A stretch of DNA of 64,000 nucleotides from CBFFRJ01 sp963530515 (GTDB taxonomy: Bacteria; Pseudomonadota; Gammaproteobacteria; Enterobacterales; Enterobacteriaceae). The stretch lies in NCBI GenBank assembly GCA_963530515.1, contig CAUSEC010000023.1, positions 30,887-94,886 on the forward strand, read 5' to 3'. How positions within the stretch are numbered: position 1 is the stretch's first letter; each line of letters opens with the position of its first letter. The notes below the pieces were generated by a model, which was not told the DNA's origin, searched no databases, and was given only the letters and a program-made list of their open reading frames with translations. The position numbers and the translations under genes were made by a program. Below are positions 35,475 to 43,362 of this stretch, in pieces.

Positions 35475-35855
35475 TTACTTGTCTTTCGGATCGACGATGT
35501 TAATCGTGTAGGTTTTGTCGAAATATGGAGCTTTTTCGAACATAGCAATATAACCCGACCCTACGAGTTGAAGTGTTACGAGGCCTGGTTTAACTGGTAT
35601 TCCTTTAATCAGGACACAATTGAATTTTGTAAGCACAGTTCTACCACATGGCTCAAGATACAGGCCGCTATCTGAAGGATAAAAGTCACTACCAAAACTC
35701 TTGCTGATGACGGGTCTGCCAATAATACTGATTTTGGCTGAATAGGGTTGATGTACTACTGCATCACGTAACCTGGGGTTTTCTGGTAAGAAAGAAAAAT
35801 GCTGGCTGCACGATGTCAAACATATCGTCATCATCAATATAAAGATTTTATCCAT
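35475..35855 (-). CDS. Putative immunity lipoprotein, copy 2
   Basis: I do not recognise a named family. The 126-aa precursor has a short signal peptide and lipobox LTSC (Cys16), with Ser at +2, which favours the outer membrane. The mature protein begins SQHFSFLPENPRLRDAVVHQPYSAKI, almost identical to copy 1, while the rest diverges; both end in KTYTIN/QTYTIN plus a short tail. The ATG at 35855 was chosen for its AAGGA ten bases upstream and clean signal peptide. The gene lies 67 bp after copy 1 and is AT-richer than its surroundings. Immunity is inferred from the layout, not from homology. Confidence 0.7.
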   Translation of the reverse strand: MDKIFILMMTICLTSCSQHFSFLPENPRLRDAVVHQPYSAKISIIGRPVISKSFGSDFYPSDSGLYLEPCGRTVLTKFNCVLIKGIPVKPGLVTLQLVGSGYIAMFEKAPYFDKTYTINIVDPKDK

Positions 35856-35922
35856 GCATTGATTCATCCTTGAGTTATGACTGTAGCGAATATTTATACT
35901 ATTCATCTTCTGAATATTTATG

Positions 35923-36321
35923 TTAATGATCCAGAACGTTAATGGTGTAGGTTTGCTTAAATCTGGTGGCACTTACAAACATCGACCCATATACACCTCC
36001 ACCCACGACAAAAGTGACAATTCCGGGTTTAACGGGAGTTCCCTGTACGAGGATACAATTTAGATCGCGAGTGTCTGATGTTTTGTCTGACATTCGCCAT
36101 GTTGGGATCTGGCAATATTTGATGGTCAAGCCCGAATCCTCTGGATTAAGACGTAATACTATGCCGGGATTGATAACAGGGGCGCCGAAAATGTTGATTT
36201 TTGCCGAGTAAGGTTGGTGAACAACAGCATCATGTAACCTAGGGTTTTCAGGCAAAAAAGAAACGTGCCGACTGCACGATGTCAAAAGTAACCCGATGAT
36301 AATCACATGTATTTTATTCAT
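35923..36321 (-). CDS. Putative immunity lipoprotein, copy 1
   Basis: The 132-aa precursor MNKIHVIIIGLLLTSC has lipobox LTSC (Cys16) and Ser at +2, an outer-membrane lipoprotein pattern. The mature part is all-beta in appearance (SAKINIFGAPVI, NCILVQGTPVKPGIVTFVVGGGVYG, TYTINVLDH). Its start codon is two bases after the stop of the 396-aa putative effector gene, so the two are translationally coupled, the usual effector-immunity order. It is a tandem paralogue of the next gene. No named family is recognised. Confidence 0.75.
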   Translation of the reverse strand: MNKIHVIIIGLLLTSCSRHVSFLPENPRLHDAVVHQPYSAKINIFGAPVINPGIVLRLNPEDSGLTIKYCQIPTWRMSDKTSDTRDLNCILVQGTPVKPGIVTFVVGGGVYGSMFVSATRFKQTYTINVLDH

Positions 36322-36323
36322 GT

Positions 36324-37514
36324 TTATTTTAATGGTTTGAACACCATCCCTCCAAAGAAACGATTGAGAAGACGGTGTATAGTCATGTCCGTTTTAATGT
36401 AGTTTTTTACTTTTCCCCATGAGAAAAGTGCTAAGGATATTTCGTCTCTGTCACTTTGCGTTAACTGACTGTTCCAAACGATCCAGTGATTCGGCACAGT
36501 GAAAATCGAATCTATTCCCTCTAACAACCCATCGGCTACCAACGTAACAACGTTGTACCCTCTGTTGACGTAATCGTTAAAGAGACGAATGTCTTCCACG
36601 CTGCCCCGGGTGATGCCTGCATTGCAGAATACCAGTTCATAGCCCACCTTCTGGAACCACTCTGTCAGGGTGTGCCACATGGTGACTCCGGCGGCAGGGG
36701 AATCGACGGCATCGTAGTTGAGCAGCGCGTTTTCCGAATCTCGGAGGCTGGCGAGGGTTATCCAGTCGACACCAGAAATGAGTGGGATAGGGGGTATAAA
36801 GGCGTGATCGTAAAATTCCCCTGACGGATGTCTACACCCCTCTCCTGGCGCAATTTCCAGCTCGCCAATTTTGGTATGACCCCAGCACCAGAGTTCACGG
36901 GCGGCCTGCGCGTAGATATCGGGTCTGTCCATTTGCAGGCAGTAGAAAAAAGCGGCTGGGCCGCACAAACTACCCCATCCCTGATCCGGATAATCTATTT
37001 GATTAAATCGCGTGGTTACCTGCTCTTGAATGGTGCTGCGTTCGAAGGGATCGAGCTCATGGCCAATAGGGTACTCTTTAGCAATAAACGATCGTTCGGG
37101 TCTGGATATGGTGACCGCCTGTGTATTGGTTTCACCGGGTTTGACTCGACGGGTGTACCCGGTGGTCACGAAAAAACCCGGATTCTCGCGTTTAATTGAA
37201 GACCATGCACGCCCGGAACTGAATTCCGCTAAGGTATACATTTTGGTAAAAGGCGTGTCGTCAATCCGCGATGCGCCCAGCATACTTTTTCGGTAAAGGA
37301 TGACTTCCATGATATACATCGTTGAGAGCGGATCGGCAGTTTCCTGAGTAATATGTCGTTGGGTTTCATAATTACTTTGTATTTGTTGTTGCGCCACATC
37401 CACAAGAATATGCTTATTACGCTGTGAATCCATTCGGTAAATTAATAGGTCATAAAGAATATCCTCAGGTTTGACGTTGGAGCGAATTTGGGTGCTTACG
37501 GTATAAGTGAACAT
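36324..37514 (-). CDS. Putative papain-like cysteine hydrolase effector
   Basis: The 396-aa protein is of no family I can name. The segment QGWGSLCGPAAFFYCLQ places Gln178 exactly six residues before Cys184, as the oxyanion Gln and nucleophile Cys of papain-fold enzymes. A later NHWIVWN block supplies His343 and Asn348. The first ~150 residues are a separate beta-rich region (VKPGETNTQAVTISRPE). No signal peptide, membrane segment, PAAR or VgrG part is seen, so secretion would need another system, for example as a type VI cargo effector. AAAGGA precedes the ATG by eight bases. Two outer-membrane-type lipoproteins follow directly, suggesting a toxin acting in the periplasm. The toxin role is inference. 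Confidence 0.65.
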   Translation of the reverse strand: MFTYTVSTQIRSNVKPEDILYDLLIYRMDSQRNKHILVDVAQQQIQSNYETQRHITQETADPLSTMYIMEVILYRKSMLGASRIDDTPFTKMYTLAEFSSGRAWSSIKRENPGFFVTTGYTRRVKPGETNTQAVTISRPERSFIAKEYPIGHELDPFERSTIQEQVTTRFNQIDYPDQGWGSLCGPAAFFYCLQMDRPDIYAQAARELWCWGHTKIGELEIAPGEGCRHPSGEFYDHAFIPPIPLISGVDWITLASLRDSENALLNYDAVDSPAAGVTMWHTLTEWFQKVGYELVFCNAGITRGSVEDIRLFNDYVNRGYNVVTLVADGLLEGIDSIFTVPNHWIVWNSQLTQSDRDEISLALFSWGKVKNYIKTDMTIHRLLNRFFGGMVFKPLK

Positions 37515-37540
37515 TATTAGTCCTTTAATTTTATTGATGC

Positions 37541-37566
37541 TAAAAAATCAACGCCATCCTGGCGTT
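37541..37566 (-). terminator. Terminator-like hairpin in the leader of the putative effector gene
   Basis: On the minus strand, AACGCC-AGGAT-GGCGTT is followed by GATTTTTTAG. It lies 27-52 bp upstream of the start at 37514. It may stop transcripts arriving from the deoR-type gene or attenuate the cassette. Confidence 0.5.
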
Positions 37567-37624
37567 AATTAATGGGCTGGCAGGGATATATTTATATATG
37601 TAATCGTCTTTATTTACGACCCGC

Positions 37625-37649
37625 AGAGATCACGCATTGTGTGATCTCT
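37625..37649. repeat. Perfect 9-bp palindrome in the gap before the effector gene
   Basis: AGAGATCAC (37625-37633) and GTGATCTCT (37641-37649) are separated by seven bases. On the plus strand TTTATTA follows, but no plus-strand gene precedes it. It may be an operator or part of a terminator; the gap 37515-37694 shows no other clear element. Confidence 0.45.
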
Positions 37650-37694
37650 TTATTATCAAACTGAAATTGAGCGGAGAATCTGTAAAAGGCCAGG

Positions 37695-38456
37695 TTATTC
37701 CTCCCGGCACAGCCACCGTGTTTGCCGCCGCACCAGTAAATCTTTTTGCTGCTGTGTGGGCGCTCTGTCACTCACCACATAGTGAAAATCGCCGATATCG
37801 CCGTTGCGGCACATCGCCCGACGGCCAAACTTGGTGCTGTCGACTACCAGCACGTTGACCTCGGCACTGGCGACCAGCGCCTGACGCGCCACCACTTCTT
37901 CGTCGTTAAAATCGTACAGCTCACCCTCTTCACCAATACCGCCCACGGAAACCACGCCGATATCGACCCGATAGCGACGGAAAAAGGTCAGGGCGTCGCT
38001 GCCGATGACGTCCAGATCGCGCTTGCGCACCCGCCCGCCTGAGACGGTCAATTCGCAGCCTGCCAGCAGGCTTAACGGCGTGGCGGCATGCAGATTATTG
38101 GTGCAGACCGCCAGTTGGGTGTCCACCGGCAGGGCGCGGGCGACCATTTCGACGGTGGTGCCGGTACCGAGAAAGCAGCTTTCCGCCTCGCTGAGCAACT
38201 GAACGACGCGCTCGCCAATCCAGCGTTTGCCGACAACATTTACGATTTCGCGCTGTTGATAGCCGATATTTTCGCGTGCGAAAGGGGCGACCATGCCATG
38301 TCGGCGCAGTAACAGACCCTGCGCAGTCAGTTCACGCAGGTCGCTGCGCACGGTTTGCAGCGACACGCCGAAGTAATGGGCCAGCTGCTCAATGCTGCTT
38401 TCGCCCTGTTCAGTCACGAGAGAGACAATTTCGCTGCGGCGTGCTTCCGGGGTCAT
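37695..38456 (-). CDS. DeoR-family transcriptional regulator
   Basis: The 253-aa regulator has an N-terminal DeoR helix-turn-helix (RRSEIVSLVTEQGESSIEQLAHYFGVSLQTVRSDLRELTAQGLLLRRHGG-like, about 6-55) and a DeoR-C sensor domain (FLGTGTTVEMVARALP, VIGSDALTFFRRYRVDIGVVSVGGI), a fold that usually binds sugar phosphates. AGGA lies seven bases before the ATG. It is divergent from the ABC transporter operon across a 135-bp gap and so probably controls it. A phosphorylated inducer would fit the phosphatase genes in that operon. Confidence 0.88.
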   Translation of the reverse strand: MTPEARRSEIVSLVTEQGESSIEQLAHYFGVSLQTVRSDLRELTAQGLLLRRHGMVAPFARENIGYQQREIVNVVGKRWIGERVVQLLSEAESCFLGTGTTVEMVARALPVDTQLAVCTNNLHAATPLSLLAGCELTVSGGRVRKRDLDVIGSDALTFFRRYRVDIGVVSVGGIGEEGELYDFNDEEVVARQALVASAEVNVLVVDSTKFGRRAMCRNGDIGDFHYVVSDRAPTQQQKDLLVRRQTRWLCREE

Positions 38457-38591
38457 ATTGGCATCCTACTTAAGGCATTTTCGCTCATGCTAGCCCGCGA
38501 ATATGAAATTATTACTACGAAAAAAACGGGTCATATTTCTGTCAGATTCCGTTGGTTTAATCGTCACAACGAAAACCAAGGGGATGAAAAC

Positions 38592-39569
38592 ATGAGTAAA
38601 ACACCTGCACTGGCTGTGGTCTTTCTGGCAATGATGAGCGCGTCGGCCTTCGCCAAATCTACCCTCACGCTCTACACCAGCCAGCCTAACGAAGATGCAC
38701 AAATGACGGTCAGTGCTTTTGAGCAGGCACACCCGGATGTGGAAGTGAAATGGATTCGTGATGGAACCACCAAGCTGATTGCCCGCCTGCAAGCGGAAAT
38801 CGCTGCCGGTGGTGCCAGCCCGGACGTACTGCTCATCGCTGACAGTGTGACCATGGAATCCCTGAAGCAACAAAATCTGCTGGCGGCGTATAAGTCCCCG
38901 CAGGCCAGCCGCTACGATGTCCAGTTGTACGACAAAGACGGTTACTACTACGGCACTAAACTCATCACCACCGGTATTGCCTATCACACCAAAGCCCCGG
39001 TGAAACCGGAATCCTGGCAGGACTTGCTCAAGCCTGAGCTGAAAAACATGACCACCCTGCCAAGCCCACTTTACTCCGGCGCGGCGCAAATCCACCTCGC
39101 CACGCTGATGAACGACCCGCAACTCGGCTGGCAGTATTACGAAAAGCTGAAAGAGAACGGAGCGATGCCGCAGAGCGGTAACGGCGGCGTGATGAGCGCT
39201 ATTACTTCCGGCAGCAAAGCCTACGGCGTGCTGGTGGACTACATGGCGATCCGTGAGAAAGCCAAGGGCGCGCCTATCGAGTTCGTCTTCCCGAAAGAAG
39301 GCGTCAGCATCGTGACCGAGCCGGTGGCGATGATGAAAGACGCGAAAAACGTGGAAGGGGCGAAAGCCTTTATCGATTTCGTGCTCTCCCCGGACGGTCA
39401 AAAGCTGGTACTGAAACAGGGTTATCTGACGGCTGACCCAAGCCTGCCGGTTCCGCAGGGCTTCCCGGCGCGCGACAGCATCAAGCTGATGGCGTATGAC
39501 CCGGCGAAAGCGCTGGCCGATGCCGAACCGAACAAGAAACGTTTTGCCGATCTGTTCGGAAACCGCTAA
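38592..39569 (+). CDS. ABC transporter periplasmic binding protein (Fe3+/phosphonate type)
   Basis: The 325-aa protein has a signal peptide ending SASAFAKSTLTLYTSQ. It belongs to the type 2 periplasmic-binding family that includes FbpA, the 2-aminoethylphosphonate binding proteins and the hexose-phosphate binder AfuA. Blocks seen are FEQAHPDVEVKWIRDGTTKLIARLQAE, SPDVLLIADS and PSPLYSGAAQIHLATLM. The ATG at 38592 has AGGGGA seven bases upstream; the longer frame overlaps the regulator promoter. The ligand cannot be read from sequence; a phosphorylated organic compound is favoured by neighbours. Confidence 0.88.
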   Translation: MSKTPALAVVFLAMMSASAFAKSTLTLYTSQPNEDAQMTVSAFEQAHPDVEVKWIRDGTTKLIARLQAEIAAGGASPDVLLIADSVTMESLKQQNLLAAYKSPQASRYDVQLYDKDGYYYGTKLITTGIAYHTKAPVKPESWQDLLKPELKNMTTLPSPLYSGAAQIHLATLMNDPQLGWQYYEKLKENGAMPQSGNGGVMSAITSGSKAYGVLVDYMAIREKAKGAPIEFVFPKEGVSIVTEPVAMMKDAKNVEGAKAFIDFVLSPDGQKLVLKQGYLTADPSLPVPQGFPARDSIKLMAYDPAKALADAEPNKKRFADLFGNR

Positions 39570-39572
39570 GTC

Positions 39573-41285
39573 ATGACCGCAATGACCCTACGCCAGCCTG
39601 CCACCAGCCGCCCCCCGAAGGGGCTGCTGTGGCTTTTACTTTGCCTGCTCGCGCTGCTCAGTCTGCTCCCCAGCCTGCGGCTGCTCTTCTCTGCACTCGT
39701 TGACTGGCAGCAGGGCAGTAACAGCAGCCTGTGGCGTGTGCTCACGAATCATTCCACCTGGATTGCGCTCTGGAACAGCCTCTATACCAGCGGGCTGGGC
39801 ACGCTGCTCTCACTGATTCTGGGTAGCCTGTTCGCTTTCTGTCTGGCGCTGACCAACATCCGCGGCAAGCAGATTTGGGTGTTCCTGTTTATGCTGCCGA
39901 TGATGATCCCCCCGCAGGTGACGGCCTTAAGCTGGCTACAACTGTTCGGGCCGAGCAGCATTCTGCTCAACAGCATTGGATTAGCCCCGGCGTTTGGTAG
40001 CCCGAACCCACTTTATTCGCCGGAAGGCATTGCGCTACTGCTGGGTATTCAGCATGCGCCGCTGGTATTCCTGGCCCTGCGCACGCAGCTACAGTGCCTG
40101 CCAAAAGAGCAAATTGAAGCCGCCCGTCTGAACGGCGCGTCGCTCTGGCGGGTGTTTCTCGACATTGTGCTGCCGTTGTGCCGCACCGCGCTGTGGGCAG
40201 GTGCCGCCATTGCGTTCGTCTCTGCGCTCGGAAACTTCGGTATCCCGGCCATGCTCGGCATTCCCATCTCTTATTTTGTGTTGCCGATTCAGATTTACCA
40301 GACGCTTTCGAGCTTTGGCCCGTCGATGCTCAACGAAGTGGCGGCGCTGTCGGTGCTGATGGGTGTACTGGCCATCGGCATTGTGACCCTGCAAGGGCAT
40401 ATGCAACGGCGCTATGCGTTGCCGCTGATTGGCATGGCGGGTCGTGCGCTGAGTTTTGAGCTGGGCAGGTGGCGGCTGGTAACCGAACTGCTGCTCAGCG
40501 CGGTGCTGTTTGCCATTCTGCTGGCACCGCTGCTGGCGCTGCTGGTGACGTCGCTGGTACCGACCCTTGGCGTGCCGTTGAATGTGGATACCCTGACGTT
40601 TTCGGCCTGGCGCGCCATCTTTGACGATCAGAGCGCGACCTGGCGAGCACTTACTAACAGCGTAACGCTGTCGGTAAGCGCTTCGCTGGCGCTGATGATT
40701 ATCTGCCTGCCGCTGGCATGGCTGCTGGTGCGTTACCCCAGCCGTCCGCTGCGCTGGCTCTACAGCGTGATTGATATTCCTTACACGCTGCCCGGCGTGG
40801 TGCTGGCGATTGCCTTTATCCTGCTGTTTGCCCGCCCGCTGCCGCTGGTGGGGATCAGCCTCAGCGGCACCCTGACCATTATATTCCTCGCCTATCTCGC
40901 CCGGTTCCTGACGGTGTGCCTCAAACCCGTGCACAACAGCATGTTGCAACTCGACCCGGCCATGGAAGAGGCGGCAAGCCTGGCGGGGGCAAACTTCTCC
41001 CAGCGTTTACGGCACATTGTTCTGCCGCTGCTGGCACCGGCGGCGTTTGCCGGGGCACTGCTGGTTTTCCTCACGGCGGTGAACGAACTGACGGTGTCAG
41101 CGCTGCTGTGGAGCGCGGGCAAAGAGACCATCGGCGTGGTGATTTTTAATCTCGATGAGAGTGGCAACAAAGTGCTGGCCTCGGCGATTTCGGTGCTGGT
41201 GGTGGCGCTGGTGGCGGGCGTTATGCTGCTGCTGAGCCATCTCGGCAAGTATTTACCCAAAGGAGTGATTCCGTGGCAGAACTGA
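39573..41285 (+). CDS. ABC transporter fused permease
   Basis: The 570-aa permease is a tandem fusion of two FbpB-like halves with about 12 membrane helices. Each half carries an EAA-type loop: EAARLNGASLWRVFLDIVLP at about residue 190 and EAASLAGANFSQRLRHIVLP at about residue 470. The single chain therefore replaces a permease dimer, as in PhnU2- and AfuB-type proteins. It starts three bases after the binding protein gene and overlaps the ATPase gene by 13 bp. Confidence 0.9.
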   Translation: MTAMTLRQPATSRPPKGLLWLLLCLLALLSLLPSLRLLFSALVDWQQGSNSSLWRVLTNHSTWIALWNSLYTSGLGTLLSLILGSLFAFCLALTNIRGKQIWVFLFMLPMMIPPQVTALSWLQLFGPSSILLNSIGLAPAFGSPNPLYSPEGIALLLGIQHAPLVFLALRTQLQCLPKEQIEAARLNGASLWRVFLDIVLPLCRTALWAGAAIAFVSALGNFGIPAMLGIPISYFVLPIQIYQTLSSFGPSMLNEVAALSVLMGVLAIGIVTLQGHMQRRYALPLIGMAGRALSFELGRWRLVTELLLSAVLFAILLAPLLALLVTSLVPTLGVPLNVDTLTFSAWRAIFDDQSATWRALTNSVTLSVSASLALMIICLPLAWLLVRYPSRPLRWLYSVIDIPYTLPGVVLAIAFILLFARPLPLVGISLSGTLTIIFLAYLARFLTVCLKPVHNSMLQLDPAMEEAASLAGANFSQRLRHIVLPLLAPAAFAGALLVFLTAVNELTVSALLWSAGKETIGVVIFNLDESGNKVLASAISVLVVALVAGVMLLLSHLGKYLPKGVIPWQN

Positions 41286-42301
41286 GACTGGAAGGGTTGA
41301 GCAAAGCATTTGGCGATCAGTTCGTGGTGCGGGACCTGGATTTGACCATTCCCGAGGGGGCGTTTACGGCGTTACTCGGGCCGAGCGGCTGTGGCAAAAC
41401 CACCACGCTGCGTATTCTGGCCGGGCTGGAGCATCTTTCTTCAGGCCGTTTGCTGTTGGGCGATCGGCTGCTCGCAGATGCACGTGTCCACATGCCGCCG
41501 GAGACCCGCGACATGGGCATGGTCTTTCAGTCTTACGCCCTGTGGCCGCACATGACGGTGGCAGAAAACGTGGGCTACCCGCTGAAGTTGCGTAAAGTGC
41601 AGGGAGCCGCACGGCGCAAGCAGGTGATGGAAGCGTTAGAGGTCGTGGAATTGGGCGCGTATGCCGACCGTTCGCCACAGGAACTGAGCGGTGGGCAGCG
41701 GCAGCGTGTGGCGCTGGCGCGTTGCCTGGTGTCGGAGCCGCAGGTGGTGCTGCTGGATGAACCGCTGGCTAACCTCGACCGGCATCTGCGCGCCACCATG
41801 GAGCAGACGTTCCGTGATTTTCATCGCCGCACCGGGGCGACCTTTGTGTATGTCACCCACGACCAGGCAGAAGCCATGGCGCTGGCAAGCCACATTGCGG
41901 TGATGAACAAAGGGGAGCTGATGCAGTGGGGCGCACCGCAGACGCTTTATCAGCACCCTGATAATGCCTGGGTGGCGGGGTTTATCGGCAAGGGCAATAT
42001 TGTTTCGTTAGCCAGCCATGGGGATGTACAGGATCTCGACAGCATTCAGTTGCACAACGGCCTGGCCTCCGGCAACGACGGGCCGCGCCAGCAGGTGCTG
42101 ATTCGCCCGGAGCATGTTCAGGTGACGGATAACGGTCTGGCTGCAACGGTGGAAAGCTGTATTTTCCAGGGCGAGCGCTATTTGCTGGCGCTTCGTCTTC
42201 AGGACGGGCAAACCCTCAGCGCCTTCCACCACTCTGCGCTGCGCGAGCAGCAACACACGGGCGTTCGCCTGTTACAGGGCTGGCGGCTGGAGGCGGCGTG
42301 A
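41273..42301 (+). CDS. ABC transporter ATPase
   Basis: The 342-aa ATPase has Walker A GPSGCGKTT (about 36-44), the Q loop MVFQSYALWPH, signature LSGGQRQRVALARCL, Walker B VVLLDEPLANLD and switch His in VTHDQAEAMAL. A C-terminal TOBE-like domain (VLIRPEHVQVTDNG) follows, as in the Fe3+/spermidine/phosphonate importers. GTG at 41273 is preceded by AGGAG (41261-41265) inside the permease gene. The last base triplet overlaps the next gene (GTGA at 42298-42301). Confidence 0.93.
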   Translation: MAELRLEGLSKAFGDQFVVRDLDLTIPEGAFTALLGPSGCGKTTTLRILAGLEHLSSGRLLLGDRLLADARVHMPPETRDMGMVFQSYALWPHMTVAENVGYPLKLRKVQGAARRKQVMEALEVVELGAYADRSPQELSGGQRQRVALARCLVSEPQVVLLDEPLANLDRHLRATMEQTFRDFHRRTGATFVYVTHDQAEAMALASHIAVMNKGELMQWGAPQTLYQHPDNAWVAGFIGKGNIVSLASHGDVQDLDSIQLHNGLASGNDGPRQQVLIRPEHVQVTDNGLAATVESCIFQGERYLLALRLQDGQTLSAFHHSALREQQHTGVRLLQGWRLEAA

Positions 42302-43362
42302 CGGTAAGTATTGAAGTGTTGAGTGGGCTGAACAGTAAAGCCCCGGCGGCGATTCTGGTGACCACGGCGCAACAGCGCATTTTACTTGACGCCGGTGGCG
42401 CACTGGAACCGGGCGCTGAACTTTGGCCGGTGCCGGATAACCTCGATGCGGTACTGCTGAGCCACGATCATGTGGATCACATTGCAGGTCTTGATCGTCT
42501 GTCGCCGACGATCCCCGTTTATTGCACCGCGATCACCGCCCAGGCGTTGCCCTGCGATCGTGATATTCGCACGATCCCGGTACGCGGCCAGTTTCGCCTT
42601 GGCGAGATAACGGTCACGACGGGCAGCTGCGGGCATGCGCTCGGCGGCGTCTGGTTCCATCTCAATATCGCGGGTGGCCTGTTTTACAGTGGTGATTTCA
42701 GCATGGAGTCGGCGCTGTTTCATTTTGACACCCCACCTCCCGCGCAGGTGGCGCTGCTGGACGCTTCCTATGGTTTGTACGATGTGGCGCAGTCTGCGCA
42801 GTGGGATAAATTGCAGACCTTGTTCTCTCTTCCTACACTTTGTCCGGTGCCGCCTTCCGGGCGTGCCGTGGAACTGGCGATGCTGCTGGCAAGACAGGGG
42901 CATACCGATATTGCGCTGGATGTGCCCTGCCAGGACATGCTCCGGCAGATGGTGGAACACGACGATGGCAGCCTGCGACCCGGCGTGCAGCGGGAGCTGC
43001 GGCAGTTAATGCAGCGACTTCCGCCATTTTCTGTGCAGGCGCATGTGGTGTTGGCCGCCGCTCCCGATGGCCAGAGCGGGATGGCCGGGGAGCTGCGCGC
43101 GCGCAGCGATTTTCACCACCGTACGCTGTTTACCGGCCACCTTAATCGCGTGGCCCGGCAACAGTGGCAGAACGGTGACGTGGATTTCTGCCGCTGGAAC
43201 GTGCACCCGACTGTGCAGAGTTTGCAGGCGCTGGTCACTGCTCTGGATTGCCGCATGCTGTTCCCACTGTTTACGCCGATTGAGAATATCGGGCGCTGGC
43301 AGCAAACGCTACAGTGCGAGATTATGATGCAAAGCTATGTTGGAATTGATGAATGTCACTGA
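42298..43362 (+). CDS. Metallo-beta-lactamase-fold hydrolase, beta-CASP-like
   Basis: The 354-aa protein carries the metal motif HDHVDH (residues 56-61), His113 and Asp133 (YSGDFS). After this it has LLDASYG (153-159), which looks like motif A (E/D-ST-YG) of beta-CASP nucleases, then GRAVELAMLLARQ and FTGHLNR. This layout suggests a phosphodiesterase rather than a lactonase or glyoxalase. No signal peptide is seen, so it acts in the cytosol. The GTG start overlaps the ATPase stop, so it is coupled to import. Probably it opens a phosphodiester in the imported substrate; this is inference. Confidence 0.8.
   Translation: MTVSIEVLSGLNSKAPAAILVTTAQQRILLDAGGALEPGAELWPVPDNLDAVLLSHDHVDHIAGLDRLSPTIPVYCTAITAQALPCDRDIRTIPVRGQFRLGEITVTTGSCGHALGGVWFHLNIAGGLFYSGDFSMESALFHFDTPPPAQVALLDASYGLYDVAQSAQWDKLQTLFSLPTLCPVPPSGRAVELAMLLARQGHTDIALDVPCQDMLRQMVEHDDGSLRPGVQRELRQLMQRLPPFSVQAHVVLAAAPDGQSGMAGELRARSDFHHRTLFTGHLNRVARQQWQNGDVDFCRWNVHPTVQSLQALVTALDCRMLFPLFTPIENIGRWQQTLQCEIMMQSYVGIDECH

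Noticed and set aside
37625..37649. Palindrome as the terminator of the deoR-type gene
   Set aside because: On the minus strand no T run follows the stem, so it is listed only as a palindrome.
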